Positions 33,571 through 42,626 are shown, numbered from the stretch's first letter. The stretch is 52,254 nucleotides of DNA from Ruminococcaceae bacterium UBA5891 (GCA_002431945.1 DJET01000083.1:2006-54259); one strand, 5' to 3'. The notes: generated by a model not told the origin, from the sequence alone. Made by a program: numbers and translations.

Positions 33571-34479
33571 ATGGACTGTTATATAAATCCGGCGGCTTTG
33601 ACCGCCGTTTTTACCGTACCGGCAGACGTGGCGGACAAGCATTTAAAGCTTGCGCGCGGCGAGCACATTAAGGTGCTGCTTTACATAATGAGAAATATGG
33701 GCAAAAACCCTGCGGATGAAGAGATTGCCGCCGCCTGCGGCATAACGGCTTACGAGGTTGAAGAGGCGCTTATTTATTGGCGCGAAAGCGGAATATTACT
33801 TGCCGTAAACGAAGAAAAAAGGGTAAAGCCCGCAAAGAAAGCCGCCGTTATAAAAAACGAAATGCCCACGCGAAACGATGTTGCGCGCCGCGGAGCTGAG
33901 GACGGCAGAATAAAGTATCTTTTGCAGGAAACACAGCTAAGGCTCGGACGCAACCTTAAAACAAACGAAACAAGCACGCTTGTATGGCTTTACGACGATC
34001 AAGGTCTTGATGTTTCGCTGATACTTTTAATAGTGCAGTACGCCGCCGCGCACAACAAGGCGAATATGCGGTTTATTCAGTCAACCGCGGTGGATTGGGT
34101 AAACAGGGGTATAGATTCGCTTACCTTAGCGGACGAGGAATTAAGAAATATGGCGCTTAAGGAAGAGGCGTGGAGCGTTGTGCGAAAGGCATTCGGCTTT
34201 GAAAGACGAAAGCCGAGCCCAAAGGAAGAAAAGCTTTCTTTTATGTGGGTGAACGAATGGAAAATGTCCGATAAAATGCTTACGGCGGCATATAACGCCT
34301 GCGTAGATGAAAAATCAAAATTTTATATGCCGTATGTTGCGAAAATAATAGAGAGCTGGCACGAAAAGGGCTATAAAACACCCGAAGATATAAAGCTTAA
34401 GGAAAAGACGGAAAAGCAATCGGATTTTGCGGCATATGATATAGACCTGTTTGAAAAAATGCTTAATTCAAAGGATTGA
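33571..34479 (+). CDS. DnaD-domain replication protein
   Basis: A 302-residue protein with an N-terminal winged-helix-like region (DEEIAAACGITAYEVEEALIYWRESGIL) and two tandem DnaB_2/DnaD C-terminal-type domains (~125-195, ending VDWVNRGIDSL; ~225-285 with YVAKIIESWHEKGYKTPEDI). In Firmicutes such proteins help load the replicative helicase. The next gene is a DnaC/DnaI-like ATPase, which supports that role. ATG with GAGGTG upstream. Confidence 0.88.
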   Translation: MDCYINPAALTAVFTVPADVADKHLKLARGEHIKVLLYIMRNMGKNPADEEIAAACGITAYEVEEALIYWRESGILLAVNEEKRVKPAKKAAVIKNEMPTRNDVARRGAEDGRIKYLLQETQLRLGRNLKTNETSTLVWLYDDQGLDVSLILLIVQYAAAHNKANMRFIQSTAVDWVNRGIDSLTLADEELRNMALKEEAWSVVRKAFGFERRKPSPKEEKLSFMWVNEWKMSDKMLTAAYNACVDEKSKFYMPYVAKIIESWHEKGYKTPEDIKLKEKTEKQSDFAAYDIDLFEKMLNSKD

Positions 34480-34489
34480 GTGGCTGTAT

Positions 34490-35452
34490 ATGATAACAAA
34501 AGAGGAAATTTACAAAAAAGCTTTTGAGGAAAAAAAGAAAGCGCTTAAAGAAAAAAACGCACGGCGCGATATGATGCTTGCCGCGGCTTACAGCGCACAG
34601 CCGCGGTTTCGCGATATCGACCGCGAGCTTTCTTCAATCGGTGCAAAGGCGGCGATTGAGGCGCTTTCCGGCGGAAACGTAACGGAGCTTAAACGCCGAT
34701 CGGAAGCGCTTGCAAACGAAAAAAAGGCGCTGCTTGATAAATACGGCGTTAAGGATATAGAGTACGACTGCTCCGTTTGTAACGATACCGGCTATGTAAA
34801 CGGCAAAATATGCGGCTGCGTTAAAAAGCTTGCTTCCTTTCTTATAACCGAAGAGCTTTCGCACGAAATGCCGATAGGCAGATCGCGCTTTGATAATTTC
34901 GACCTTAAATATTATCCCGATAAAGACGGCGCGGACGGCAACCCGCGCCGAAGAATGACCGCCGTGCTGAAAGCCTGCCGCGAGTATGCGTTAAAATTCG
35001 ATCCCGCAAATTCGCCTAATTTGCTTTTTATGGGCAATACGGGGCTTGGAAAGACCCACCTTACCTTAGCCGTTGCGGCTGAAATAATAGACAAAGGCTT
35101 TATCCCCGTATACGGCGCTGCGGAAAATCTTTTTTCGCTTATAGAAAAAGAAAAGTTTTCGGGCGAAAACCGCGGCGCTTACGACGCTATGATAAAAAGC
35201 GATCTGCTTATAATAGACGATTTAGGTGCGGAAATGGCGACCTCGTTTACAAAATCGGCGCTTTACAATCTTATAAACACACGCCTTTTATCTGGCAGAC
35301 CTACAATAATTAACACAAACCTTACTATGAAGGAAATTGAAGCGCGTTATACCGCGCGCATTTCTTCAAGGCTTATAGGCAATTTTGAGGCTTATAAGTT
35401 TATAGGCGCGGATATAAGGCAGCAAAAGGCGCTTGAAAAGATAGGCAAATAA
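34490..35452 (+). CDS. DnaC/DnaI-like helicase-loader ATPase
   Basis: A 320-residue AAA+ ATPase with a charged N-terminal helix, a Cys cluster (CSVCNDTG...CGC, ~97-115) like the DnaI zinc module, Walker A GNTGLGKT (182-189), Walker B LLIIDDLGAE and sensor TIINTNLT. It probably hands the replicative helicase to DNA with the DnaD protein encoded just upstream. ATG 34490 is 10 bases after the DnaD stop; an in-frame ATG at 34451 lies inside the DnaD gene without a ribosome site. Confidence 0.9.
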   Translation: MITKEEIYKKAFEEKKKALKEKNARRDMMLAAAYSAQPRFRDIDRELSSIGAKAAIEALSGGNVTELKRRSEALANEKKALLDKYGVKDIEYDCSVCNDTGYVNGKICGCVKKLASFLITEELSHEMPIGRSRFDNFDLKYYPDKDGADGNPRRRMTAVLKACREYALKFDPANSPNLLFMGNTGLGKTHLTLAVAAEIIDKGFIPVYGAAENLFSLIEKEKFSGENRGAYDAMIKSDLLIIDDLGAEMATSFTKSALYNLINTRLLSGRPTIINTNLTMKEIEARYTARISSRLIGNFEAYKFIGADIRQQKALEKIGK

Positions 35453-35466
35453 GGAGCAATTGAGTT

Positions 35467-37335
35467 TTGAGTATAAAAAAATATGCCGCCGGCAATTATG
35501 ATGTTGCGGTTATAGGCGGCGGTCACGCAGGCATTGAGGCGGCGCTCGCCTCGGCGAGACTTGGCAGTAAAACAGTAATGTTTACAATAAGCGCAGACTG
35601 GATAGGCAATATGCCCTGCAATCCTTCGATAGGCGGAACGGCTAAGGGGCATTTGGTAAGAGAGCTTGACGCACTCGGCGGCGAAATGGGCAAGGCGGCG
35701 GACGAAAATACTCTTCAAAGCCGTATGCTTAACCTCGGAAAAGGCCCCGCCGTTCATTCGCTGCGCGCGCAGATAGACAGGCGCGCATACAGCGGCTATA
35801 TGAAGCACGCCGTAGAAAAACAGAGCGGTCTTGACGTTAAGCAGTGCGAAATAACCGATATTTACAAAGAAGACGGCGTTTGGCACTGTATAACCAAATT
35901 GGGCGCGGATTTTTCCTGCAAGGCAGTAGTACTGGCAACGGGCACGTTTTTAGGCGGCAGGGTATATGTGGGCGAGGTAAACTACCCGTCGGGACCGGAC
36001 GGAAATTTCCCCGCAACTGAGCTTGCAGAAGCGCTTAAAAGGCTCGGACTGCCGCTTCGCCGCTTTAAAACCGGCACGCCTGCGCGCGTTGCACGTGACA
36101 GCATAGATTTTTCACAGCTTGAGGTGCAGGAGGGCGACAGCCGCACAGTACCCTTCAGCTATTCTACAAAAAAGCCGATAAAAAACACGGTTGTTTGCCA
36201 TATATCCTACACTAACGACGAAACAAAGCGCGTTATACTTGAAAATATAAACCGTTCGCCGCTTTATGCAGGCGTTATAGAGGGTGTGGGACCGCGGTAT
36301 TGCCCAAGCATTGAGGACAAAATTGTTCGCTTTGCAGATAAAAAGCGCCACCAGTTTTTTATAGAGCCGTGCGGAATAAATACCGAGGAAATGTATTTGC
36401 AGGGGCTTTCTTCTTCATTGCCTGAGGAGGTTCAGCAAAAGCTTTACAAAACCGTACCGTGCCTTAAAAACGTTAAAATGATACGCAACGCATATGCTAT
36501 TGAATATGATTGCGTTGATCCGCTTGCGATGAGGGCTACGCTTGAAATGAAGGATTTTCCTTATCTTTACGGCGCAGGGCAGTTCAACGGCTCTTCGGGT
36601 TATGAAGAGGCGGCGGCGCAGGGCCTAATTGCAGGCATAAACGCCGCGCTTAAGGTGCAGGGAAAGGAGCCGCTTGTGCTTTCACGCGCCTCGTCTTACA
36701 TAGGAACGCTTATAGACGATCTTGTTACAAAGGGCTGCTCCGATCCGTACAGAATGATGACCTCAAGAAGCGAATACCGCCTGCTTTTAAGACAGGATAA
36801 CGCAGACGAGCGCTTAATGCCGACAGGGTACAGCTTAGGGCTTATAAGCGATGAAGAATATGAGGAATTCCTTTTACGCAGGGAGCAAAAGGAAAATGAA
36901 ATAAAGCGTGTGAAAAACACGTTTATCGCACCGTCGGACGGGCTTAATATATGCTTAGAGCAGGCGGGAACCGCCCCGATGACAACGGGTATGCGGCTTT
37001 CGGATTTAATAAAACGCCCGCAGGTAAGCTACGAAATGTTAGCGCCGTTTGATAAAGACAGACCCGCGCTTGATTACAGCGTTAAGGAAAAGGTTGAAAC
37101 CGAAATAAAGTACGAGGGCTATATAACACGCCAGCAGGCGCAGGTAAACGAAATGCTAAGGCTTGAAAACCGCACTATACCCGAAAATATAGATTACGGC
37201 GCGGTTTACGGCTTAAGGCTTGAGGCGGTGGAAAAGCTTAATAAGGTAAGACCGGCAAATATCGGGCAGGCTTCGCGCATATCGGGCGTAAGCCCCGCAG
37301 ACGTTTCGGTTTTGCTTATATACCTTTCTAAATAA
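35467..37335 (+). CDS. mnmG: tRNA uridine-5-carboxymethylaminomethyl modification enzyme MnmG
   Basis: FAD protein that with MnmE (GTPase, not in the window) modifies U34 of several tRNAs. The 622-residue protein has the FAD motif VIGGGHAGIEAALASARLG, NPSIGGTAKGHLVRE, GTFLGGRVYVGE, RLKTGTPAR-like RFKTGTPAR, NGSSGYEEAAAQGL and the C-terminal MnmE/tRNA-binding helices ending ASRISGVSPADVSVLL. TTG start at 35467 with AAGGAG ten bases upstream. Last gene of its operon. Confidence 0.96.
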   Translation: MSIKKYAAGNYDVAVIGGGHAGIEAALASARLGSKTVMFTISADWIGNMPCNPSIGGTAKGHLVRELDALGGEMGKAADENTLQSRMLNLGKGPAVHSLRAQIDRRAYSGYMKHAVEKQSGLDVKQCEITDIYKEDGVWHCITKLGADFSCKAVVLATGTFLGGRVYVGEVNYPSGPDGNFPATELAEALKRLGLPLRRFKTGTPARVARDSIDFSQLEVQEGDSRTVPFSYSTKKPIKNTVVCHISYTNDETKRVILENINRSPLYAGVIEGVGPRYCPSIEDKIVRFADKKRHQFFIEPCGINTEEMYLQGLSSSLPEEVQQKLYKTVPCLKNVKMIRNAYAIEYDCVDPLAMRATLEMKDFPYLYGAGQFNGSSGYEEAAAQGLIAGINAALKVQGKEPLVLSRASSYIGTLIDDLVTKGCSDPYRMMTSRSEYRLLLRQDNADERLMPTGYSLGLISDEEYEEFLLRREQKENEIKRVKNTFIAPSDGLNICLEQAGTAPMTTGMRLSDLIKRPQVSYEMLAPFDKDRPALDYSVKEKVETEIKYEGYITRQQAQVNEMLRLENRTIPENIDYGAVYGLRLEAVEKLNKVRPANIGQASRISGVSPADVSVLLIYLSK

Positions 37336-37341
37336 CCGAAA

Positions 37342-37385
37342 AAATAAAGGGAAACGCTATGCTTTCATAACGTTTCCCTTTATTT
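37342..37385. terminator. Bidirectional terminator between mnmG and queA
   Basis: AAATAAAGGGAAACG (37342-37356) pairs exactly with CGTTTCCCTTTATTT (37371-37385), and the loop adds TATG/CATA. It directly abuts the queA stop codon. Confidence 0.9.
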
Positions 37386-38411
37386 CTATAAAATCAGCAT
37401 TGCGTCGCCAAAGCTGAAAAAGCGGTATTTTTCGTTTACTGCGGTTTTGTAGGCGTTCATAATATTGTCGTATCCGGCAAAGGCGGAAACAAGCATTATA
37501 AGCGTGCTTTCGGGCAGATGAAAGTTTGTTATAAGCCCGTCCATACACTTAAATTCAAAACCGGGGTAAATGAAAATATCGGTATCGCCCGAACATTCCT
37601 TTATTTCCCCGTATTTTAAGGCGCAGCTTTCAACCGTTCGGCAGGAGGTTGTTCCCACGCATATTACCCTGCCGCCGTTTTTCTTTGTTTCGTTAATGGT
37701 TTTCGCCGCGCTTTCGGGTATGTAAAAATGCTCTGTGTGCATTTTGTGCTTTGTTACGTCGTCTACCTTAACGGGGCGGAATGTGCCAAGCCCCACGTGC
37801 AGCGTAACGTATGCCGTGTTAACGCCCATCGCCTTAATTTCTTCAAGCATTTCGTTTGTAAAGTGCAGCCCCGCGGTGGGCGCCGCGGCGGAGCCCGCTT
37901 CCTTTGAATAAACGGTTTGGTAACGCTCTTTATCCTTTAGCTTTTCTTTAATATAAGGGGGCAGCGGCATTTGGCCCACTTCGTCAAGCACTGCAAAGAA
38001 ATTTTCATCGCAGGCAAATTCTATCATACGGTTGCCGTCCTCCAAAACGTCCGTAACGGTGGCGGAAAGCTTATCGGAAAATTTAAACCTGTAACCTGTT
38101 TTTGCTTTTTTGCCGGGGCCTGCCAGACACTCCCAAAGCTTGTTGCCGTGTTGGCGCAAAAGCACAAATTCCACAACCGCGCCCGTATCCTCGCGCACGC
38201 CGTAAAGACGGGCGGGGAGAACGCGCGTATCGTTAAGCACAAGGCAGTCGCCCGGCTTTAAAAATTCAGGAAGATCGTAAAAATGCTTGTGCCTGATATC
38301 CCCGCCCGTGCGCGGTAAAAACATCAGCCTTGAAGAATTACGCGGCTCTACGGGCGTTTGCGCTATAAGCTCTTCGGGAAGATCGTAATAAAAATCGCTT
38401 GTTTTCATCAT
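37386..38411 (-). CDS. queA: S-adenosylmethionine:tRNA ribosyltransferase-isomerase
   Basis: Makes epoxyqueuosine at tRNA position 34 from 7-aminomethyl-7-deazaguanine and SAM. The 341-residue protein starts with FYYDLPEELIAQTPVEPR and has GDCLVLNDTRVLPARL, GSAAAPTAGLHFT, HVGLGTFRPV and FHLPESTLIMLVSAFAG, all QueA signatures. Two adjacent ATGs (38411, 38408); the ribosome site is weak. Partner tgt is not in the window. Confidence 0.96.
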   Translation of the reverse strand: MMKTSDFYYDLPEELIAQTPVEPRNSSRLMFLPRTGGDIRHKHFYDLPEFLKPGDCLVLNDTRVLPARLYGVREDTGAVVEFVLLRQHGNKLWECLAGPGKKAKTGYRFKFSDKLSATVTDVLEDGNRMIEFACDENFFAVLDEVGQMPLPPYIKEKLKDKERYQTVYSKEAGSAAAPTAGLHFTNEMLEEIKAMGVNTAYVTLHVGLGTFRPVKVDDVTKHKMHTEHFYIPESAAKTINETKKNGGRVICVGTTSCRTVESCALKYGEIKECSGDTDIFIYPGFEFKCMDGLITNFHLPESTLIMLVSAFAGYDNIMNAYKTAVNEKYRFFSFGDAMLIL

Positions 38412-38450
38412 ATGTTAATTAACTTCTCTCTGCCGTGTGCATAAAATAAA

Positions 38451-38479
38451 TTGACAAATAATATTTACAATGCTAATAT
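38451..38479 (+). promoter_or_regulatory. asd-dapA-dapB promoter
   Basis: TTGACA (38451-38456), 17 bases, TAATAT (38474-38479). The ~64-base leader contains ATTGCAA (38483-38489) and TTGCAAT (38516-38522) as an inverted repeat, but no lysine riboswitch fits in that length. Confidence 0.65.
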
Positions 38480-38549
38480 TATATTGCAACTTTAAAAATA
38501 TATCAAGTATGAAATTGCAATTACACCCTTTGAAAGGAATGTTTTTATA

Positions 38550-39632
38550 ATGAAAAAATATAATGTGGGTATTATCGGCGCTACGGGAATGGTAGGTCAG
38601 CGCTTTGCGCTTTTATTGCACGACCACCCGTGGTTTAACGTAACGGCGCTTGCGGCAAGCAGCAATTCCGCCGATAAAACCTATAAAGAAGCCATAGGCA
38701 GCCGCTGGGCTATGAAAGAGCCTATACCCGAAGCCTTAAAGGATATGACGGTGCTTGACGCCGAGCGCGATATAGATAAAATAGCCGGTCTTGTTGATTT
38801 TTGCTTTTGCGCGGTTAATATGAAAAAGGACGAAATTAAAGCGCTTGAAGAAAGCTATGCCAAGCACGAGTGCCCCATTGTTTCAAATAACAGCGCGCAC
38901 CGCTTTACGCCCGACGTGCCTATGGTCATACCCGAAATCAATTCTGACCATATAGCGGTAATTGATTCACAGCGCAGGCGCCTCGGCACAAAGCGCGGCT
39001 TTATAGCGGTAAAATCCAACTGCTCGCTTCAAAGCTATGTTCCGGCTCTTTATCCGCTTGACGAGAAATTCGGCATAGATAAGGTTTTGGTATCTACCTA
39101 TCAGGCAATTTCCGGCGCAGGCAAAACATTTGAACGCTGGCCCGAAATGATAGATAACGTTATACCGTATATAGGCGGCGAAGAGGAAAAGAGCGAGAAG
39201 GAACCGCTTAAAATATGGGGTAAATTGGAAAACGGCGAGATAGTTCCGGCGGCAAGCCCCAAATTTACGGCTCAGTGCATACGCGTGCCAGTATCGGACG
39301 GTCATTTGGCTTCGGTTTTTGTTGATTTTAAAAAGAAGCCCTCGAAGGAAGAAATACTTGAAATATGGAAAAACTATTCGGGCGAGCCGCAAAAGCTTGG
39401 ACTTCCGCACGCTCCTAAGCAGTTTTTGCATTATTATACCGAGGACGATATGCCCCAAACCAAGCTTTGCCGCGACCTTGAGGGCGGTATGGCGATTTCC
39501 GTAGGCAGACTGCGCGAGGATACTCAGTACGATTATAAATTCGTTTGCGTTTCGCACAACACCTTAAGGGGTGCGGCAGGCGGCGCGGTATTGCTTGCCG
39601 AGTTACTTTGTGCTAAGGGATATATGGATTAA
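38550..39632 (+). CDS. asd: Aspartate-semialdehyde dehydrogenase
   Basis: NADPH enzyme reducing aspartyl phosphate to the semialdehyde that feeds lysine, diaminopimelate, threonine and methionine. The 360-residue protein has GIIGATGMVGQRF (8-20) and catalytic C158 in VKSNCSLQ, a form closer to archaeal/fungal-type enzymes than to the classic proteobacterial GGNCT. H and R residues occur in RVPVSDGHLASVFVDF. ATG with GAAAGGAATG upstream. First gene of a lysine-branch operon. Confidence 0.95.
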   Translation: MKKYNVGIIGATGMVGQRFALLLHDHPWFNVTALAASSNSADKTYKEAIGSRWAMKEPIPEALKDMTVLDAERDIDKIAGLVDFCFCAVNMKKDEIKALEESYAKHECPIVSNNSAHRFTPDVPMVIPEINSDHIAVIDSQRRRLGTKRGFIAVKSNCSLQSYVPALYPLDEKFGIDKVLVSTYQAISGAGKTFERWPEMIDNVIPYIGGEEEKSEKEPLKIWGKLENGEIVPAASPKFTAQCIRVPVSDGHLASVFVDFKKKPSKEEILEIWKNYSGEPQKLGLPHAPKQFLHYYTEDDMPQTKLCRDLEGGMAISVGRLREDTQYDYKFVCVSHNTLRGAAGGAVLLAELLCAKGYMD

Positions 39633-39672
39633 CATATAATTTATTATATATAATTTCTGGGAGTGATCTTTT

Positions 39673-40560
39673 ATGAAAAAAAGAGTTTTCACCGGCGCGG
39701 CAACGGCACTCATAACACCGATGAACAAGGACGGCAGCGTTAATTTCGAGCGCCTTTCTTCATTGGTAGACGAGCAGGTAAAGGGCGGTATAGACGCGCT
39801 TGTTATCTGCGGAACCACAGGCGAAAAATCAACGCTTAATTATGAAGAACACGTAAGGGTTATAGAAACAGCCGCAAAGGCAAACGCAGGCAGAGTTCCG
39901 CTTATAGCAGGTACCGGCAGTAACGATACCGTATATTCCGTGGGGCTTTGCGAGGACGCCGAAAAAGCCGGCGCAGACGCGTTTTTAATGGTTACTCCGT
40001 ATTATAATAAAACCTCGCAGCGGGGGCTTGTTGCACACTATAACTACATTGCGGACCGCGTGAACAAGCCTATAATACTTTACAACGTTCCTTCAAGAAC
40101 TGGCGTTGCAATAAAGCCCGAAACGTATAAGGAGCTTGCAAAGCACCCGAATATAGTTGCCACTAAGGAGGCTAACGGCGACCTTTCGGCGGTTGCAAAA
40201 ACACGTTATCTTTGCGGCGATGAGCTTGATATTTATTCGGGCAACGACGATCAGGCGGTTCCGATTATGTCGCTCGGCGGTATAGGCGTAATTTCGGTGC
40301 TTTCAAACTTTTTGCCCGATGTTATGCATAAAATGTGCGCGGATTATTTAAGCGGCAATACAAAATCCGCCGCAGATATGCAAATTAAGTATACGGGGCT
40401 TATGAACGCACTTTTCAGCGATGTAAACCCGATTCCGGTTAAGGCGGCAATGGATATTTTGGGGCTCGGTGCCGGTCCGTGCAGACTGCCGCTTTATCCT
40501 ATGGAGGAAAAGGCTCTTGAAAACCTTAAACTTAAGCTTAAAGAATGCGGACTGATTTAA
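39673..40560 (+). CDS. dapA: 4-hydroxy-tetrahydrodipicolinate synthase
   Basis: Condenses aspartate semialdehyde with pyruvate. The 295-residue TIM barrel has GTTGEKSTLNYEEH, catalytic Y137 in YNVPSRTG and the Schiff-base K165 in ATKEANGD, plus GNDDQAVP. Normal length. ATG with GGGAGTG upstream, 40 bases after asd. Confidence 0.97.
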   Translation: MKKRVFTGAATALITPMNKDGSVNFERLSSLVDEQVKGGIDALVICGTTGEKSTLNYEEHVRVIETAAKANAGRVPLIAGTGSNDTVYSVGLCEDAEKAGADAFLMVTPYYNKTSQRGLVAHYNYIADRVNKPIILYNVPSRTGVAIKPETYKELAKHPNIVATKEANGDLSAVAKTRYLCGDELDIYSGNDDQAVPIMSLGGIGVISVLSNFLPDVMHKMCADYLSGNTKSAADMQIKYTGLMNALFSDVNPIPVKAAMDILGLGAGPCRLPLYPMEEKALENLKLKLKECGLI

Positions 40561-40584
40561 TAAAAACAATTCGGAAGTGAAAAA

Positions 40585-41340
40585 ATGATTAAAGCAATAC
40601 TTTGCGGAGCCTCCGGCAAGATGGGCGGCTTTGTAGCCGCCGCCGCCGAAAGCGACGGGGAGATACAGATAGTCGCAGGGGTGGATAAATATAATAACGG
40701 TGAGAAATTTCCCGTATTTTCGGATTTTTATGATATAAACGTAAAAGCCGATATTATAATTGATTTTTCAAATGCGGCGCTGCTTGACGGCTTGCTTAAC
40801 TATGCGCTTAAAAACAATATGCCTGCGGTTATAGCAACCACGGGCTACGATAACGCGCAGATAGAAAAAATTAAAGCCGCCGCAAAAAAGATACCTGTTT
40901 TTTTCACCTTTAATATGTCGGTGGGCGTTAATTTAGTGGCAAGCCTTGCAAAAAAAGCCGCCGCCGTTTTGGGCGACAGCTTTGATATTGAAATTGTAGA
41001 AGCGCACCATAATCAGAAAATCGACGCTCCGTCGGGTACGGCGATAATGCTTGCAAACTCGGTGAACTCCGTTTTCGGCGATACGCTTAATTACGAATAC
41101 GATCGTCATTCCGTAAGGCGCAAGCGCCCTAAAAACGAAATAGGTATTCATTCGGTACGCGGCGGCACTATCGTAGGGGAGCACGAGGTAATATTCGCCG
41201 GTCACGACGAGGTTATAAAGATCTGCCACTCGGCACAGTCGCGCGAGGTTTTTGCCGTGGGCGCGGTGCGGGCCGCAAAATTTCTTTACGGCAAAGCGCC
41301 CGGTCTTTACGATATGAACAGCATAATGAATATTGAATAG
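40585..41340 (+). CDS. dapB: 4-hydroxy-tetrahydrodipicolinate reductase
   Basis: NAD(P)H reductase of the DapA product. The 251-residue protein has GASGKMGG near the start, IDFSNAALL, ATTGYDNAQIEKI, the active-site segment EAHHNQKIDAPSGTA and the FAGHDEVIKICHSAQSR end. Twenty-four bases after dapA; RBS GGAAGTGA. Last gene of asd-dapA-dapB; its stop is covered by a 3' stem. Confidence 0.96.
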   Translation: MIKAILCGASGKMGGFVAAAAESDGEIQIVAGVDKYNNGEKFPVFSDFYDINVKADIIIDFSNAALLDGLLNYALKNNMPAVIATTGYDNAQIEKIKAAAKKIPVFFTFNMSVGVNLVASLAKKAAAVLGDSFDIEIVEAHHNQKIDAPSGTAIMLANSVNSVFGDTLNYEYDRHSVRRKRPKNEIGIHSVRGGTIVGEHEVIFAGHDEVIKICHSAQSREVFAVGAVRAAKFLYGKAPGLYDMNSIMNIE

Positions 41341-41387
41341 GCAATATAACGGACAAATTTTCCGCTGATGTAAGCATTATATTGCCT
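41339..41387 (+). other. Stem at the dapB 3' end
   Basis: AGGCAATATAA (41339-41349) pairs with TTATATTGCCT (41377-41387), enclosing CGGA/TCCG. It begins on the dapB stop codon and may protect the 3' end of the message. Confidence 0.5.
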
Positions 41388-41393
41388 GAACAT

Positions 41394-41434
41394 AAAAAGG
41401 ATTGAGTACCGTAAAACAGAACTCAATCCTTTTT
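41394..41434. terminator. Bidirectional terminator between dapB and the zinc-ribbon gene
   Basis: AAAAAGGATTGAGT (41394-41407) pairs exactly with ACTCAATCCTTTTT (41421-41434). A/T flanks serve both convergent transcripts. Confidence 0.9.
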
Positions 41435-41475
41435 GTTACCGCAATAAAATACGGCAATAGCATAAATAATAACAA

Positions 41476-41766
41476 TTACTCAGCCTGATTTTCTTCTTCT
41501 TTCATTTTTGCAAAGCACTCGCTGCAATATACCGGTCTGTCGTCACGCGGAACAAACGGTACCTTTGCAACTCCGCCGCATGCAGCACATACTGCTTCGT
41601 GCATTTCTCTCGGTGCTCTTCCGGCATTTTTGCGCTTATCGCGGCAAGCCTTGCAGCGCTGAGGTTCGTTTACAAAGCCCTTGGACTCGTAAAACTCCTG
41701 CTCTCTTGCAGTGAATACGAACTCCTCGCCGCAATCTTTGCAAACCAACGTCTTGTCTTCAAACAT
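41476..41766 (-). CDS. CxxC-x17-CxxC zinc-ribbon protein
   Basis: A 96-residue protein with two zinc-binding units: C9, C12, C38, C41 (zf-trcl-like, KDCGEEFVFT, RCKACR) and C60, C63, C81, C84 with exactly 17 residues between the pairs, the naming feature of this family. Function not known. ATG 41766 with GAGAGG upstream; the longer frame reads through a tRNA-like sequence and is not believed. It may share a transcript with the sigma-factor gene, which ends 113 bases upstream. Confidence 0.88.
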   Translation of the reverse strand: MFEDKTLVCKDCGEEFVFTAREQEFYESKGFVNEPQRCKACRDKRKNAGRAPREMHEAVCAACGGVAKVPFVPRDDRPVYCSECFAKMKEEENQAE

Positions 41767-41794
41767 TTTTTTTACCTCTCTTGGTTGTTTTATT

Positions 41795-41859
41795 CGCCCC
41801 GGACGGAATCGCACCGACATCTTTGGAAACAATGTTCTGCTTATTAAACTACATGGGCA
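41795..41859 (-). other. Degenerate tRNA-like sequence
   Basis: Read on the minus strand, 65 bases resemble a tRNA-Gly: GTAGTTT...GAAC as D-arm, TTTCCAA as a possible anticodon loop (UCC), GGTGCGATTCC as T-loop and GGGGC as 3' acceptor strand. The variable region is missing, the acceptor pairs only in part and the invariant T-loop base 55 is G. It is too short for a normal tRNA, so a tRNA relic or regulatory mimic is more likely. Confidence 0.3.
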
Positions 41860-41879
41860 TATACAGCGCCTTTCGGCGT

Positions 41880-42446
41880 TTAGCTGCTTTTTAATTTTTT
41901 CCTTATTCTTATAAGCGCGTTGTTAACGGATTTTTCGCTTATATTAAGCTCGCGTGCGATCTCTATGTATTTTTTGCCTGATAAAAAAAGCTGTAACACG
42001 CTGTATTCAAGACCGGAAAGCTCAAGCTTGATACTGTTTTCAAGGCTTTTGTAGCTTTCACGGTCGAAAAAGATTTTTTCGGGGCTGTTGCAATCGGGTA
42101 TTTCCAAACCGTCCATAGGGGCTAAAAGCTCGTTCGGTATATCCTTGGCGCGGCTGCCGTGCTTAATACCCGAATAAACCGAGCGCTTAATGCAAAGCAG
42201 AGCAAAGGTATTAAATGAAGACCTTTTACCGTCGAAATTCTTTACCGCAGAGTAGAGCGCGTATGTAGCCTCCTGTACGGCGTCCTCCATTTCGGATTCG
42301 GAACAGTTCTTTTTAACAAAAAACAGAATTTTCGGAAGATAACGGTCTATAATAACCTGCAAAAGCTCGATACTTCCGCCGTTAATAAGCGAAACTATTT
42401 CTTCATCTGACAATATTTCGTAATTTTCGACAAAAGTATTACTCAT
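41880..42446 (-). CDS. RNA polymerase sigma factor, SigH-like
   Basis: A 188-residue sigma-70-type factor with region 2 (DEEIVSLINGGSIELLQVIIDRYLPKI; EDAVQEATYALYSAVKNFD; SSFNTFALLCIKRSV) and region 4 (LSGLEYSVLQLFLSGKKYIEIARELNISEKSVNNALIRIRKKLK, split). Overall layout and length recall SigH of sporulating Firmicutes, though the match is loose and it could be another ECF-like or SigI/H relative. ATG 42446 preferred over GTG 42455, with GAAGTGA upstream. No anti-sigma gene adjoins it. Confidence 0.8.
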   Translation of the reverse strand: MSNTFVENYEILSDEEIVSLINGGSIELLQVIIDRYLPKILFFVKKNCSESEMEDAVQEATYALYSAVKNFDGKRSSFNTFALLCIKRSVYSGIKHGSRAKDIPNELLAPMDGLEIPDCNSPEKIFFDRESYKSLENSIKLELSGLEYSVLQLFLSGKKYIEIARELNISEKSVNNALIRIRKKLKSS

Positions 42447-42476
42447 TGCTTTCACTTCATAGTTGTTTATGCACTT

Positions 42477-42505
42477 ATGATACCTTATTACCGTTTGAAT
42501 GTCAA
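42477..42505 (-). promoter_or_regulatory. Sigma-factor gene promoter
   Basis: On the minus strand TTGACA (42500-42505), 17 bases, TATCAT (42477-42482), about 31 bases before the ATG. Confidence 0.65.
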
Positions 42506-42598
42506 GTAAAATATTTATTATAATATGAATTTTGGCAATTTATGAAAAAAACCGTGCAGCTTTTTAAGCAATAAAGTGTTACAGTTTTTTAACAATTG

Positions 42599-42626
42599 TT
42601 GAAAAAATATTTTATTTGCGTATAAT
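42599..42626 (+). promoter_or_regulatory. Promoter of the lipoprotein amidase gene
   Basis: TTGAAA (42599-42604), 16 bases, perfect TATAAT (42621-42626), 36 bases before the ATG. Confidence 0.6.

Noticed and set aside
38485..38549. Lysine riboswitch ahead of asd
   Set aside because: The leader is only about 64 bases and lacks the long conserved L-box architecture.
41767..41832. 22-residue N-terminal extension of the zinc-ribbon protein
   Set aside because: It translates the tRNA-like sequence and lacks a ribosome site, whereas ATG 41766 has GAGAGG.
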